NCBI RefSeq assembly: GCF_000152625.1
Contig: NZ_CH724156.1
Span: forward strand, 2,258,687 to 2,322,686
DNA: 64,000 nt
Source: Roseovarius nubinhibens ISM
GTDB taxonomy: Bacteria; Pseudomonadota; Alphaproteobacteria; Rhodobacterales; Rhodobacteraceae
Direction: 5' to 3'
The translations under genes and the position numbers were made by a program. Shown here piece by piece: positions 44,506 to 52,158 of the stretch. Every line of letters starts with the position of its first letter. The stretch's first letter is position 1. The notes below the pieces were generated by a model that saw nothing but the letters and a program-made list of their open reading frames with translations, did not search any database and was not told the DNA's origin.

Positions 44506-45627
44506 ATGATCCAGCCCGCCATCACCGGGACCGGGGTATTCACCCCCGAGCAAACCATCACGAATGACGAGCTGGTGGTTGCCTTCAACGCCTATGCCGA
44601 AAAGTTCAACGCCGACAACGCCGAGGCGATTGCGGCGGGAGAGGTCGCAGCCAAGGCGCCGTCCTCGTCCGAGTTCATCCTCAGCGCCTCGGGGATCGAG
44701 CAGCGCTATGTGATGGACAAATCCGGGGTTCTCGATCCCGAGACCATGCATCCGGTCTTTGCAGCCCGCGCCGACGAGGCCCCGTCGATGATGGCCGAAA
44801 TGGCGATTGACGCGGCGCAAAAGGCGCTGGCGCAGGCCGGGCGGCGGGCGGAAGAGGTCGATCTCATCATCTGTGCCGCCTCGAACCACGAGCGCGCCTA
44901 TCCCGCTATTGCCATTGAAATTCAGCAATTGCTGGGCGCGGGCGGCTTTGCCTTTGACATGAATGTCGCCTGTTCCTCGGCCACGTTCGGCATCCAGGCG
45001 GCGGCGGATATGGTGCGGGCGGGATCGGCGAAATGCGCGCTCATCGTCAATCCCGAGATCTGTTCGGCGCATCTCGAATGGCGCGACCGGGATTGTCATT
45101 TCATCTTTGGCGATGTCTGCACCGCGACACTGGTCGAGCCCGCCGAGGCAGCCCAAGGCGCGCATTTCCTCATCCGGTCGACCCGCTGTGCCACGGAGTT
45201 TTCCAACAACATCCGCAACAACAACGGTTTTCTCCGGCGCACCCGGCCGGGCCAGATGGCGGACCGGCGCGACATGCAGTTCATGCAGGAGGGGCGGAAG
45301 GTCTTTAAGGAAGTGCTGCCGCTCGTCTCGGCCCATATCGCGGGCCATATGGAGGACGAGGGCGTGGCGGCGGATGATCTGAAGCGGCTCTGGCTGCATC
45401 AGGCCAACAAGTCGATGAATGATTTTATCGGCCGCAAGGTTCTCGGCCGGGTGCCGGAGCCGGAAGAGCAGCCCAACATCTTGCAGGATTACGCCAACAC
45501 CTCGTCTGCCGGGTCGATCATCGCATTCGCGAAATATTCCGACGATCTGGCGCCCGGCGATGTCGGGCTGATCTGCAGCTTTGGCGCGGGCTATTCGGTT
45601 GGGTCGGTGATTGTCGAGCGGGCGTGA
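44506..45627 (+). CDS. FabH-like beta-ketoacyl-ACP synthase III family protein
   Basis: The 373-residue condensing enzyme keeps the Cys-His-Asn triad: C156 (MNVACSSATFGIQ), His in RLWLHQANKSMND, Asn in DYANTSSAGSI. It is longer than housekeeping FabH (about 320) owing to an N-terminal insert (about residues 30-60) and an internal SNNIRNNNGFLRRTRPGQM loop. This long type resembles the second FabH of Pseudomonas and Shewanella that accepts medium-chain acyl-CoA. A role in fatty acid initiation or a specialised lipid is inferred. It is transcribed alone. Confidence 0.87.
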   Translation: MIQPAITGTGVFTPEQTITNDELVVAFNAYAEKFNADNAEAIAAGEVAAKAPSSSEFILSASGIEQRYVMDKSGVLDPETMHPVFAARADEAPSMMAEMAIDAAQKALAQAGRRAEEVDLIICAASNHERAYPAIAIEIQQLLGAGGFAFDMNVACSSATFGIQAAADMVRAGSAKCALIVNPEICSAHLEWRDRDCHFIFGDVCTATLVEPAEAAQGAHFLIRSTRCATEFSNNIRNNNGFLRRTRPGQMADRRDMQFMQEGRKVFKEVLPLVSAHIAGHMEDEGVAADDLKRLWLHQANKSMNDFIGRKVLGRVPEPEEQPNILQDYANTSSAGSIIAFAKYSDDLAPGDVGLICSFGAGYSVGSVIVERA

Positions 45628-45876
45628 GGGGCGATTTGGGCAAACCGGGGCAGGCGGGGCCATCCACTCTGTGTCTGGGCGCGCCATCTAGAAGCCAAGC
45701 TTCGGGGATGGACGATGACGTGCTTCGATCCAGCGTATTTTATACGAAGAGGAGGGACAAAGCCCCAATCCGTACCGACCCCGCCAGGCTGCCCGGCATT
45801 GGGGATGCAGAGCAACAGGTTGTCCCGGTTTACTTCGGGATTGGTTTACAAGTGACATTTGGAAAGGCAGACAGTA
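45628..45876. other. Spacer upstream of the CII-like gene
   Basis: No gene is visible. Features are an inverted repeat CCCCAAT (45763-45769) / ATTGGGG (45798-45804), and two direct GGTTTAC repeats 16 bp apart (45827-45833, 45843-45849) that could be operator half-sites for the downstream gene. Confidence 0.4.
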
Positions 45877-45933
45877 ATGGGAAAAGAGTTTGACGGTTCC
45901 CCCGACGTCGGGGCCGTAGGCAGGGATGGGTAA
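45877..45933 (+). CDS. Possible 18-residue leader peptide
   Basis: ATG at 45877 opens a frame encoding MGKEFDGSPDVGAVGRDG, stopping at TAA directly abutting the next ATG (45934). GGAAAGG lies about 9 bp upstream. A 14-bp palindrome (CCCCGACGTCGGGG, 45900-45913) lies inside it. The arrangement suggests translational coupling, but chance cannot be excluded. Confidence 0.35.
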   Translation: MGKEFDGSPDVGAVGRDG

Positions 45934-46392
45934 ATGTCAACGATCAGAGGTTATCTGAAGAAACATACCGAGGCGCTGGTCAAGGATGTTGGGATCGAGC
46001 CCGCGTGCGAGCTCACCGGCAAGTCCAAGGCGACCTTGGGGCGGTATTATTCGGACCATGACGAACATGCCGATCGGTTCATGCCGATCGACGCTGTGGC
46101 GGCGCTCGAAGAGGCGGCGTCCTATCCGCATGTCACGGCGGCGCTGGCCGAGCTCAAGGGCATCAGCCTGTCCTTTGACGGCACCCGGCGCAATGCGGAT
46201 GACAAGGGCGGGGTGAACGCGGATGTGATCGCGCTCAGCCAGCGGTTCGCGATCCTGATGGCCGAGTATCAGCAATCCATCGAGGATGGGGTGATCACGG
46301 TCAATGAGGCCAAGCGTCTGTTGCGGGAGACGACGCAGCTGCAGCAGGTGCTCATCGACATGAAGCTGCATCTCGAAGACGAGGCGACCTGA
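45934..46392 (+). CDS. Conserved hypothetical, CII-like regulatory fold
   Basis: The 152-residue protein (MSTIRGYLKKHTEALVKDVG) has an N-terminal helical region with CELTGKSKATLGRYYSDHDE that looks like a phage CII/Cro-type DNA-binding helix-turn-helix. A C-terminal coiled coil follows (about 90-150, AEYQQSIEDGVITVNEAKRLL). I recall similar proteins in Rhodobacteraceae and in Mu-like phages. No other phage gene is near, so it may be domesticated. Target and role are unknown. Confidence 0.6.
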   Translation: MSTIRGYLKKHTEALVKDVGIEPACELTGKSKATLGRYYSDHDEHADRFMPIDAVAALEEAASYPHVTAALAELKGISLSFDGTRRNADDKGGVNADVIALSQRFAILMAEYQQSIEDGVITVNEAKRLLRETTQLQQVLIDMKLHLEDEAT

Positions 46393-46409
46393 GCCGGGGT
46401 CGTCCCGGA

Positions 46410-47351
46410 TCAGAGCGTTCTTTTCCTGAGTTCTGAAGGGGTTGCGCCAAATCTCTGGCGGATCGCGCGCGACAGGGCTGCGGGCGATTCATAGCCGCAT
46501 CTGAGCGCCACCTCGGCCACGCCGAGACCACTTCCCTCGAGCATTTTACGCGCGTTCGAGAGCCGCAGATGGCGGTAGACCGTGCCCGGCGGCGCGCCGA
46601 GGCCGCGGCGGAAATGCCGGTCGAGCGTGCGCGGCTGGCAGGAACAGCGCCGCGCCAGATCGGGAAGCGGCAGCGGTCGTTCGAGATGGTCGCGCATGAG
46701 CGCCAGCGCGCGGCCCACCAGCGGATCGTGATGCGGCGTTTCATCGGGGCGGGGATCGCCCTTGATGAACTGATCCTCGACATCGAGCCGGGCGGCCTCG
46801 CCGAGATGCTGGCTCACCAGATCAAGCACCACATCGAGCGCCGAGAGCGCCCCGGCGCAGGTGATCACCGGCCCGTCGCGCAGATGCCGGGCGCGGACCG
46901 CGTCAACCTCAAGGAATCGTTCGGAAAAGGCGGGGAGAAGATCCCAGTGAATCGTCGCCTGCCGCCCGTTCAAAAGCCCGGCAGAGGCCAGAAGCCATGG
47001 CCCCGCATCGAGCCCGATGGTCACCGCCGCCTGACCGGCGGCGCGGCGCAGCGCCTGACGGGCGGCGTTGGTATCGTGTTCATGGTGCCGATAGCTCGCG
47101 TGGACGAAGAGATAATCGCAATAGGTCAAGGACTTGAGCGGGCCGTGCGGGACGATGCCGATGCCCGAGGAGGTCTGCACCGGTAGCCCGTCGAGAGTGA
47201 CGATCTGCCAGTCGAACACATGGCGATGGGTCACCGCATTGGCAGCGCGGAGCGGCTCGAGGCAATTGGCCATGCACAGGTTGGAGAACTCGTCAAAGAC
47301 GAGGAAGCCGATCCGCACCGGGCCACCCGGGATTTTTGTCCATTTCTGCAT
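46410..47351 (-). CDS. AraC-family regulator of carnitine catabolism (CdhR-like)
   Basis: The protein (313 residues from MQKWTKIPGG at 47351; 320 from an upstream ATG at 47372) has a GATase-1/DJ-1-like ligand domain (VRIGFLVFDEFSNLCMANCLEPL; TIGLDAGPWLLASAGLLNG). A C-terminal AraC double HTH follows (LPDLARRCSCQPRTLDRHFRR; GVAEVALRCGYESPAALSRAIR). This GlxA-type architecture is that of CdhR and GbdR, which sense carnitine and glycine betaine in Pseudomonas. It is divergent from the carnitine operon, so it probably activates it; the ligand is inferred. Confidence 0.85.
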   Translation of the reverse strand: MQKWTKIPGGPVRIGFLVFDEFSNLCMANCLEPLRAANAVTHRHVFDWQIVTLDGLPVQTSSGIGIVPHGPLKSLTYCDYLFVHASYRHHEHDTNAARQALRRAAGQAAVTIGLDAGPWLLASAGLLNGRQATIHWDLLPAFSERFLEVDAVRARHLRDGPVITCAGALSALDVVLDLVSQHLGEAARLDVEDQFIKGDPRPDETPHHDPLVGRALALMRDHLERPLPLPDLARRCSCQPRTLDRHFRRGLGAPPGTVYRHLRLSNARKMLEGSGLGVAEVALRCGYESPAALSRAIRQRFGATPSELRKRTL

Positions 47352-47425
47352 CAAGAATGTCAGATACTGCAAAATCTGGCGCGGTTCCAGCGATACTCTC
47401 GCGCCATGTTGACTGGGAGAACACC

Positions 47426-48337
47426 ATGCCGCTGACCATGAACCGAGACGTTTTCATCACCTGTGCCGTGACCGGATCGGGCGGCACCCAAGACCGCAGC
47501 CCGCATGTGCCGCGCAGCCCTGAGCAGATTGCCGACAGTGCGATTGCGGCGGCCAAGGCGGGGGCGGCGGTGGTGCATTGCCATGTGCGCGATCCCGAGA
47601 CCGGGGCGCCGAGCCGGGACAAGGGGCTGTTTCGCGAAGTGACCGACCGGATCCGCGATGCGGAGGTCGATGTGGTGCTCAACCTGACCGCCGGGATGGG
47701 CGGCGATCTGGTCTTTGGCGATGTCGAGAACCCGCTCGATCTCAACAGTGCGGGCACCGATATGGCGGGCGCCACCGAGCGCGTCGCCCATGTCGCCGAA
47801 TGCCGCCCCGAGATCTGCACGCTCGATTGCGGCACGATGAATTTCGCCGAGGCCGATTACGTGATGACCAACACGCCCGGCATGCTCACCGCCATGGGCG
47901 CGATGATGACCGAGCTCGGCGTCAAGCCGGAGATCGAAGCCTTTGATACCGGCCATCTTTGGTATGCAAAACAACTGGTTAAGGATGGGGTTCTCGAAAG
48001 CCCCGCGCTGGTGCAGCTCTGCATGGGTGTGCCATGGGGCGCGCCGAATGACCTCAACACCTTCATGGCGATGGTCAATAATATCCCCGAGGATTGGGCC
48101 TGGTCGGCCTTCAGCCTGGGCCGCGATCAGATGGCCTATGTCGCGGCGAGCGTGCTGGCGGGCGGCAATGTGCGCGTCGGTCTCGAGGACAATCTGATGC
48201 TCGATCGCGGGGTGCTCGCCACCAATGAACAGCTGGTGACCCGCGCCCGCGAGATCATCGAGCGTCTCGGCGCCCGGGTAATCGGCCCGCAAGAGGTGCG
48301 CGACAAGCTCGGCCTGACCAAACGCGCCCCGGTCTGA
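47426..48337 (+). CDS. BKACE, predicted 3-dehydrocarnitine cleavage enzyme
   Basis: The 303-residue DUF849 enzyme has the zinc HxH pair H51/H53 (AAVVHCHVRDP), GLEDNLMLDRG, and the LDCGTMNFAEADYVMTNTPGM block. With acetyl-CoA it would cleave 3-dehydrocarnitine to betainyl-CoA and acetoacetate. Context assigns it: it lies next to a carnitine dehydrogenase-thioesterase fusion and under a CdhR-like regulator. Start MPLTMNRDVF follows GGGAG. It is only distantly similar to the BKACE of the pca operon (2140-2970), so the window holds two BKACE subfamilies. Confidence 0.88.
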   Translation: MPLTMNRDVFITCAVTGSGGTQDRSPHVPRSPEQIADSAIAAAKAGAAVVHCHVRDPETGAPSRDKGLFREVTDRIRDAEVDVVLNLTAGMGGDLVFGDVENPLDLNSAGTDMAGATERVAHVAECRPEICTLDCGTMNFAEADYVMTNTPGMLTAMGAMMTELGVKPEIEAFDTGHLWYAKQLVKDGVLESPALVQLCMGVPWGAPNDLNTFMAMVNNIPEDWAWSAFSLGRDQMAYVAASVLAGGNVRVGLEDNLMLDRGVLATNEQLVTRAREIIERLGARVIGPQEVRDKLGLTKRAPV

Positions 48338-48377
48338 GACCAGGCGCGGCAGCGGCCGAAACCGGCCAAAACGGCAG

Positions 48378-48415
48378 GTCGGTCATACGTCGGCATCGCG
48401 TCGGTAAAGCGACGG
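48378..48415 (+). repeat. Third copy of the 11-bp-period GTCGG repeat
   Basis: GTCGG at 48378, 48389 and 48400 and GACGG at 48411 repeat the phasing and the GTCGGTAAAGCGACGG end of the copies at 38299-38336 and 38395-38432. It lies 41 bp after the BKACE stop codon. Confidence 0.75.
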
Positions 48416-48470
48416 GGGGTGAAGACGGGGGGTGAAATCGCCCCCGCCCGAGGGAGTGGGCGGGGCGGTC

Positions 48471-48520
48471 TAACGGGGCCTAACAGGGCCAATCAGGGCC
48501 AAACAAGGTCTGACAGGGAG
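48471..48520 (+). repeat. Five tandem 10-bp repeats ending in the ribosome site
   Basis: The units are TAACGGGGCC, TAACAGGGCC, AATCAGGGCC, AAACAAGGTC and TGACAGGGAG. They are contiguous; the last unit supplies AGGGAG, the ribosome-binding site of the SDR gene at 48528. Confidence 0.8.
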
Positions 48521-48527
48521 TGAACAC

Positions 48528-49289
48528 ATGTCACGCAGGGTTTTGATCACCGGGGGCGGATCGGGCATCGGCCGCACCTATGCCCGCCGGTTCCATGCCG
48601 AGGGCGACCGTATCGCGATCTGTGACGCCGATCCGGCGGCGGTCGAGGCGATGCGCGCCGAGCTGCCCGGTCTCATCGGGGCGGCGGTGGATGTGCGCGA
48701 CGAGGCGGCCATGGCCGAATTTCTCGGCGCGGTCGAAGAGGAATGGGGCGGGGCGGATATCGTCTTTGCCAATGCCGGCACCGGCGGCCCGGCGGGGCAT
48801 ATCGAGGATATCAGCTATCAGGATTGGCAGGATTGCGTGGCGGTGAACCTGCATGGCGTCTTTCTCACCTGCCGCTGGGCGGCGCGGGTGATGCGGGCGC
48901 AGGGGTCGGGGCTCATCCTGCTCACCTCCTCGACCGCGGGGCTCTTTGGCTATCCCAACCGCTCGCCCTATGCGGCGGCGAAATGGGCGATCAACGGGCT
49001 GACCAAGACGCTCGCGATGGAGCTCGGCCCGGTGGGGGTGCGTGTCAATGCCATCGCCCCCGGCGCGGTCGAGGGCGAGCGGATGGAGCGGGTTCTCGCC
49101 AATGAGAGCCGCGCCACCGGGCGGCCCATCGAGGAAATCCGCGCCTCTTACGTGGAATGCACCTCGCTCAAGAGCTGGGTGAGCGCCGATGAGCTTGCCG
49201 ATATGGCGCTGTTCCTCGCCTCGCCCGCTGCGGCCAAAGTGTCGGGGCAGATCATGGCCGTGGATGGCCACACGGAAAGCATCAACTGA
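48528..49289 (+). CDS. Short-chain dehydrogenase/reductase in the carnitine operon
   Basis: The 253-residue NAD(P)-dependent enzyme has VLITGGGSGIGRTYARRF, VFANAGTGG (NAG motif), a Ser in LLTSSTAGLFG and the catalytic Y-x-x-x-K in SPYAAAKWAINGL. It could oxidise or reduce a hydroxy intermediate of the carnitine route, or act on 3-hydroxybutyrate formed from acetoacetate. Family features do not settle the substrate. Its 190-bp leader carries two sets of short tandem repeats. Confidence 0.88.
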   Translation: MSRRVLITGGGSGIGRTYARRFHAEGDRIAICDADPAAVEAMRAELPGLIGAAVDVRDEAAMAEFLGAVEEEWGGADIVFANAGTGGPAGHIEDISYQDWQDCVAVNLHGVFLTCRWAARVMRAQGSGLILLTSSTAGLFGYPNRSPYAAAKWAINGLTKTLAMELGPVGVRVNAIAPGAVEGERMERVLANESRATGRPIEEIRASYVECTSLKSWVSADELADMALFLASPAAAKVSGQIMAVDGHTESIN

Positions 49290-49290
49290 G

Positions 49291-49350
49291 GCCAGAAGTG
49301 GCGCCAGAATTGGTGCCAGCTTTGATGCCAGAAATTCAGATGTCAGGGAG
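49291..49350 (+). repeat. Four tandem 12-bp repeats before the carnitine dehydrogenase
   Basis: The units GCCAGAAGTGGC, GCCAGAATTGGT, GCCAGCTTTGAT and GCCAGAAATTCA are contiguous (49291-49338). They are followed by a divergent GATGTCAGGGAG, which holds the ribosome site for the ATG at 49357. Confidence 0.75.
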
Positions 49351-49356
49351 AATGAC

Positions 49357-50769
49357 ATGACCAAGACAGCAGCGATCATCGGCGGTGGCGTCATCGGCGG
49401 CGGCTGGGCCGCGCGGTTCCTGCTCAACGGCTGGGATGTGCGGGTGTTCGACCCCGATCCGCAGGCCGAGCGCAAGATTGCCGAGGTGCTCGGCAATGCC
49501 CGGGGCGCGCTGCCGATGCTCTATGACACGGCGCTGCCCGAGGAGGGCACGCTCAGCTTTCATGGCTCGATTGCCGAGGCGGTCGAGGGCGCCGATTGGG
49601 TGCAGGAAAGCGTGAGCGAGCGGCTCGACCTCAAGCATAAGGTGCTGGCCGAGATCCAGACGGCCAATGCCGGCGTGCTCATCGGCTCGTCAACCAGCGG
49701 CTTCAAACCCTCGGAGCTGCAAGAGGGCGCGCAGGATCCGTCGACCATCATGGTCACCCACCCGTTCAACCCGGTCTATCTCTTGCCGCTGATCGAGCTG
49801 GTGCCCTCGGAGGCCACCGCGCCCGAGGCCATCGCCCGCGCGAGCGAGATGCTCATCGCGCTCGGGCTCTATCCGCTGCATGTGCGCAAGGAGATCGACG
49901 CCCATATCGCCGACCGCTTTCTCGAGGCGGTGTGGCGCGAGGCGCTCTGGCTGGTCAAGGACGGCATCGCGACCACCGAAGAGATCGACAATGCGATCCG
50001 CTATGGGTTTGGCATCCGCTGGGCGCAGATGGGTCTCTTTGAGACCTATCGCGTGGCCGGCGGCGAGGCCGGGATGCGGCATTTCATGGCGCAGTTCGGC
50101 CCTTGCCTCAAATGGCCCTGGACCAAGCTCATGGATGTGCCCGAGTTCACCGACGAGCTTGTCGATCTCATCGCCGATCAGTCGGATGCGCAATCGGGGC
50201 ATCTGTCGATCCGCGAGCTTGAGCGCAAGCGCGACCGCAACCTGATCGCGATGATGCGGGCGCTGCGCCAGCAGGGCAATGCCTCGGGGCGGCTGATCAA
50301 CGACCATCAGAAGGCGATCCGCCCGGCGCCTGTCGCGTCCGAGGATGGCCGCGCGCTGCGCAGTCAGCGGCGCATGGTGCCGGTCGATTGGACCGATGTG
50401 AACGGCCATATGAACGAGGGCCGCTATGGGCAGATTTTCTCGGATGCCGCCGAAGAGGTGATGGCGCATGTCGGGGCCGATGACGCCTATGTGCAGGCGG
50501 GCAACAGCTATTTCACGGTGGAAACCACGGTCAAATACCTCGCCGAGACCCATGCCGGCGAGATGGTCGAAGTCTGGAGCCGGGTGACGGAGGGCGCGGG
50601 CAAGAAGCTGCGCTGTCTGCATGAGATGCGCCGCGCCAGCGATGGCGAGATCCTCGCCACCTGCGATCAGTTCATGCTGCATGTGAGCCTCGAGACGCGG
50701 CGCACTTGCGACCCGCTGCCCGAGGTGCAGACCCGTGTTGAGGCGCTCGCCGCCGCGCATAAGGAGTGA
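49357..50769 (+). CDS. lcdH: L-carnitine 3-dehydrogenase fused to betainyl-CoA thioesterase
   Basis: The 470-residue protein has two parts. Residues about 1-325 form a 3-hydroxyacyl-CoA-dehydrogenase-type domain with the NAD motif AAIIGGGVIGGGWAARFLL, the STSGFKPSEL region and THPFNPVYLLPLIELV. It oxidises carnitine to 3-dehydrocarnitine. Residues about 335-470 form a hot-dog thioesterase (VPVDWTDVNGHMNEGRYGQIF). It is expected to hydrolyse betainyl-CoA made by the adjacent BKACE to glycine betaine. Such fusions are known from carnitine clusters of alphaproteobacteria. The start at 49357 follows GGGAG; an upstream frame to 49189 overlaps the SDR gene. Confidence 0.92.
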   Translation: MTKTAAIIGGGVIGGGWAARFLLNGWDVRVFDPDPQAERKIAEVLGNARGALPMLYDTALPEEGTLSFHGSIAEAVEGADWVQESVSERLDLKHKVLAEIQTANAGVLIGSSTSGFKPSELQEGAQDPSTIMVTHPFNPVYLLPLIELVPSEATAPEAIARASEMLIALGLYPLHVRKEIDAHIADRFLEAVWREALWLVKDGIATTEEIDNAIRYGFGIRWAQMGLFETYRVAGGEAGMRHFMAQFGPCLKWPWTKLMDVPEFTDELVDLIADQSDAQSGHLSIRELERKRDRNLIAMMRALRQQGNASGRLINDHQKAIRPAPVASEDGRALRSQRRMVPVDWTDVNGHMNEGRYGQIFSDAAEEVMAHVGADDAYVQAGNSYFTVETTVKYLAETHAGEMVEVWSRVTEGAGKKLRCLHEMRRASDGEILATCDQFMLHVSLETRRTCDPLPEVQTRVEALAAAHKE

Positions 50770-50773
50770 GACC

Positions 50774-51937
50774 ATGCAATTCGCGATGACCGAAGAACAG
50801 CAGATGATCGTCGACACGACGCGGGCCTTTGTCGAAAAGGAAATCTATCCCCATGAGCTCGAGGTCGAGCGGTCCGGCCACCTGCCGATGGAGATCATCC
50901 GCGAGGTGCAATCCAAGGCGATCGAGGCCGGGCTCTATGCGGCGAATATGCCCGAAGAGGTGGGCGGTGCCGGGCTCGATACGCTGACCTGGCTGATGTA
51001 TGAAAAAGAGCTTGGCCGGGCCAATTACGCGCTGCACTGGACCTGTGTGGCGCGGCCGTCGAACATCCTCTTGGCGGGCACCGAAGAGCAGCGCGAGAAA
51101 TATCTCTACCCCTGTATTCGCGGTGAGAAATGGGATTGTCTCGCGATGACCGAGCCGGGGGCGGGATCGGACCTGCGCGGCATGAAGGCCAGCGCCAAGC
51201 AAGATGGCGACGATTTCATCCTCAACGGCACCAAGCATTTCATCAGCCATGCCGATATCGCCGATTTCTCGATCGTCTTCATGGCGACCGGCGAGGAAGA
51301 GACACCGCGTGGGCCAAAGAAACTCATCACCGCGTTCTTCGTCGACAAGGGCACGCCGGGGTTCTCGGTGCGCGAGGGCTATCGCAATGTGAGCCACCGC
51401 GGCTATACCAATGCGGTGCTCGAGTTCGACAATTGCCGGCTGCCTAAATCGGCGGTGCTGGGCGAGGTGCACAAAGGGTTCCAGGTGGCCAATGACTGGC
51501 TCGGGGCGACCCGGCTTCAGGTGGCGGCGACCTGCCTTGGCCGGGCCGAGCGGGCGCTGCAACATGCGGTGGAGTACGCCGCCGAGCGCCGCCAGTTCGG
51601 CCAGCAGATCGGCAAGTTTCAGGGCGTGTCCTTCAAGCTCGCCGATATGGCGACCGAGCTCAAGGCGGCGGAGCTTCTGACCTGGATGGGTGGCTGGAAA
51701 TTCGATCAGGGCAACGTGACCGAGAGCGACATGTCGATGGCCAAGCTCAAGGCCACCGAGATGCTGGCGATGGTGGCCGATGAGGCGATCCAGATCCATG
51801 GCGGCATGGGGCTCATGGATGAGCTGCCGCTGGAGCGGATCTGGCGCGATGCCCGGGTCGAGCGGATCTGGGAAGGCACCAGCGAGATCCAGCGCCATAT
51901 CATCAGCCGCGAGATGCTGCGGCCGCTGGGCGCCTGA
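50774..51937 (+). CDS. Acyl-CoA dehydrogenase (likely gamma-butyrobetainyl-CoA dehydrogenase)
   Basis: The 387-residue flavoenzyme has the signatures LAMTEPGAGSDLRGMKASAK and QIHGGMGLMDELPLERIWRDARVERIWEGTSEIQ, where EGTSEIQ carries the region of the catalytic base in many family members. It starts MQFAMTEEQQMIV at 50774, 4 bp after the fusion gene. Between a carnitine dehydrogenase and a CaiD-like hydratase it most likely oxidises gamma-butyrobetainyl-CoA to crotonobetainyl-CoA; this is context inference. Confidence 0.87.
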   Translation: MQFAMTEEQQMIVDTTRAFVEKEIYPHELEVERSGHLPMEIIREVQSKAIEAGLYAANMPEEVGGAGLDTLTWLMYEKELGRANYALHWTCVARPSNILLAGTEEQREKYLYPCIRGEKWDCLAMTEPGAGSDLRGMKASAKQDGDDFILNGTKHFISHADIADFSIVFMATGEEETPRGPKKLITAFFVDKGTPGFSVREGYRNVSHRGYTNAVLEFDNCRLPKSAVLGEVHKGFQVANDWLGATRLQVAATCLGRAERALQHAVEYAAERRQFGQQIGKFQGVSFKLADMATELKAAELLTWMGGWKFDQGNVTESDMSMAKLKATEMLAMVADEAIQIHGGMGLMDELPLERIWRDARVERIWEGTSEIQRHIISREMLRPLGA

Positions 51938-51943
51938 TTTTAT

Positions 51944-51976
51944 GCCTCCGGCGGGGATATTTGCGGCCAGAAGAAG
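51944..51976 (+). repeat. 33-bp dispersed element, copy A
   Basis: It begins GCCTCCGGCGGGGATATTTG and ends CCAGAAGAAG, 6 bp after the acyl-CoA dehydrogenase stop codon. It matches copy B (52101-52133) at 28 of 33 positions in inverse orientation. From memory, near-identical strings are abundant at gene ends in Rhodobacteraceae genomes. Confidence 0.75.
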
Positions 51977-51980
51977 ATGC

Positions 51981-52004
51981 GGGAGAGGGATCACTCCCCC
52001 TCCC
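51981..52004 (+). terminator. Hairpin after the acyl-CoA dehydrogenase gene
   Basis: GGGAGAGGGA (51981-51990) pairs with TCCCCCTCCC (51995-52004) with one mismatch and a TCAC loop. No T-run follows, so it may process or partly terminate the message between the operon halves. Confidence 0.4.
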
Positions 52005-52100
52005 GTCTGGCTGCGCCAAAGCGCTTCTCCTGGCGCGGTCATCGGCGTCCCCGCCTGTACCGCGCCCCGAGCCTCGCGCGAATTCATGAACAATTCCTTA

Positions 52101-52133
52101 CTTCTTCTGGCGAAAAATATCCTCGCCGAAGGC
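52101..52133 (-). repeat. 33-bp dispersed element, copy B (inverted)
   Basis: Read on the minus strand it begins GCCTTCGGCGAGGATATTTT and ends CCAGAAGAAG. With copy A it forms an imperfect inverted repeat around a 124-bp gene-free spacer, ending 25 bp before the ligase ATG. Confidence 0.75.
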
Positions 52134-52158
52134 GAAACTCTTTTGGAGCCACCGCGCC

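Noticed and set aside
45934..46392. Prophage remnant
   Set aside because: The CII-like protein has no phage neighbours, integrase or attachment repeats around it.
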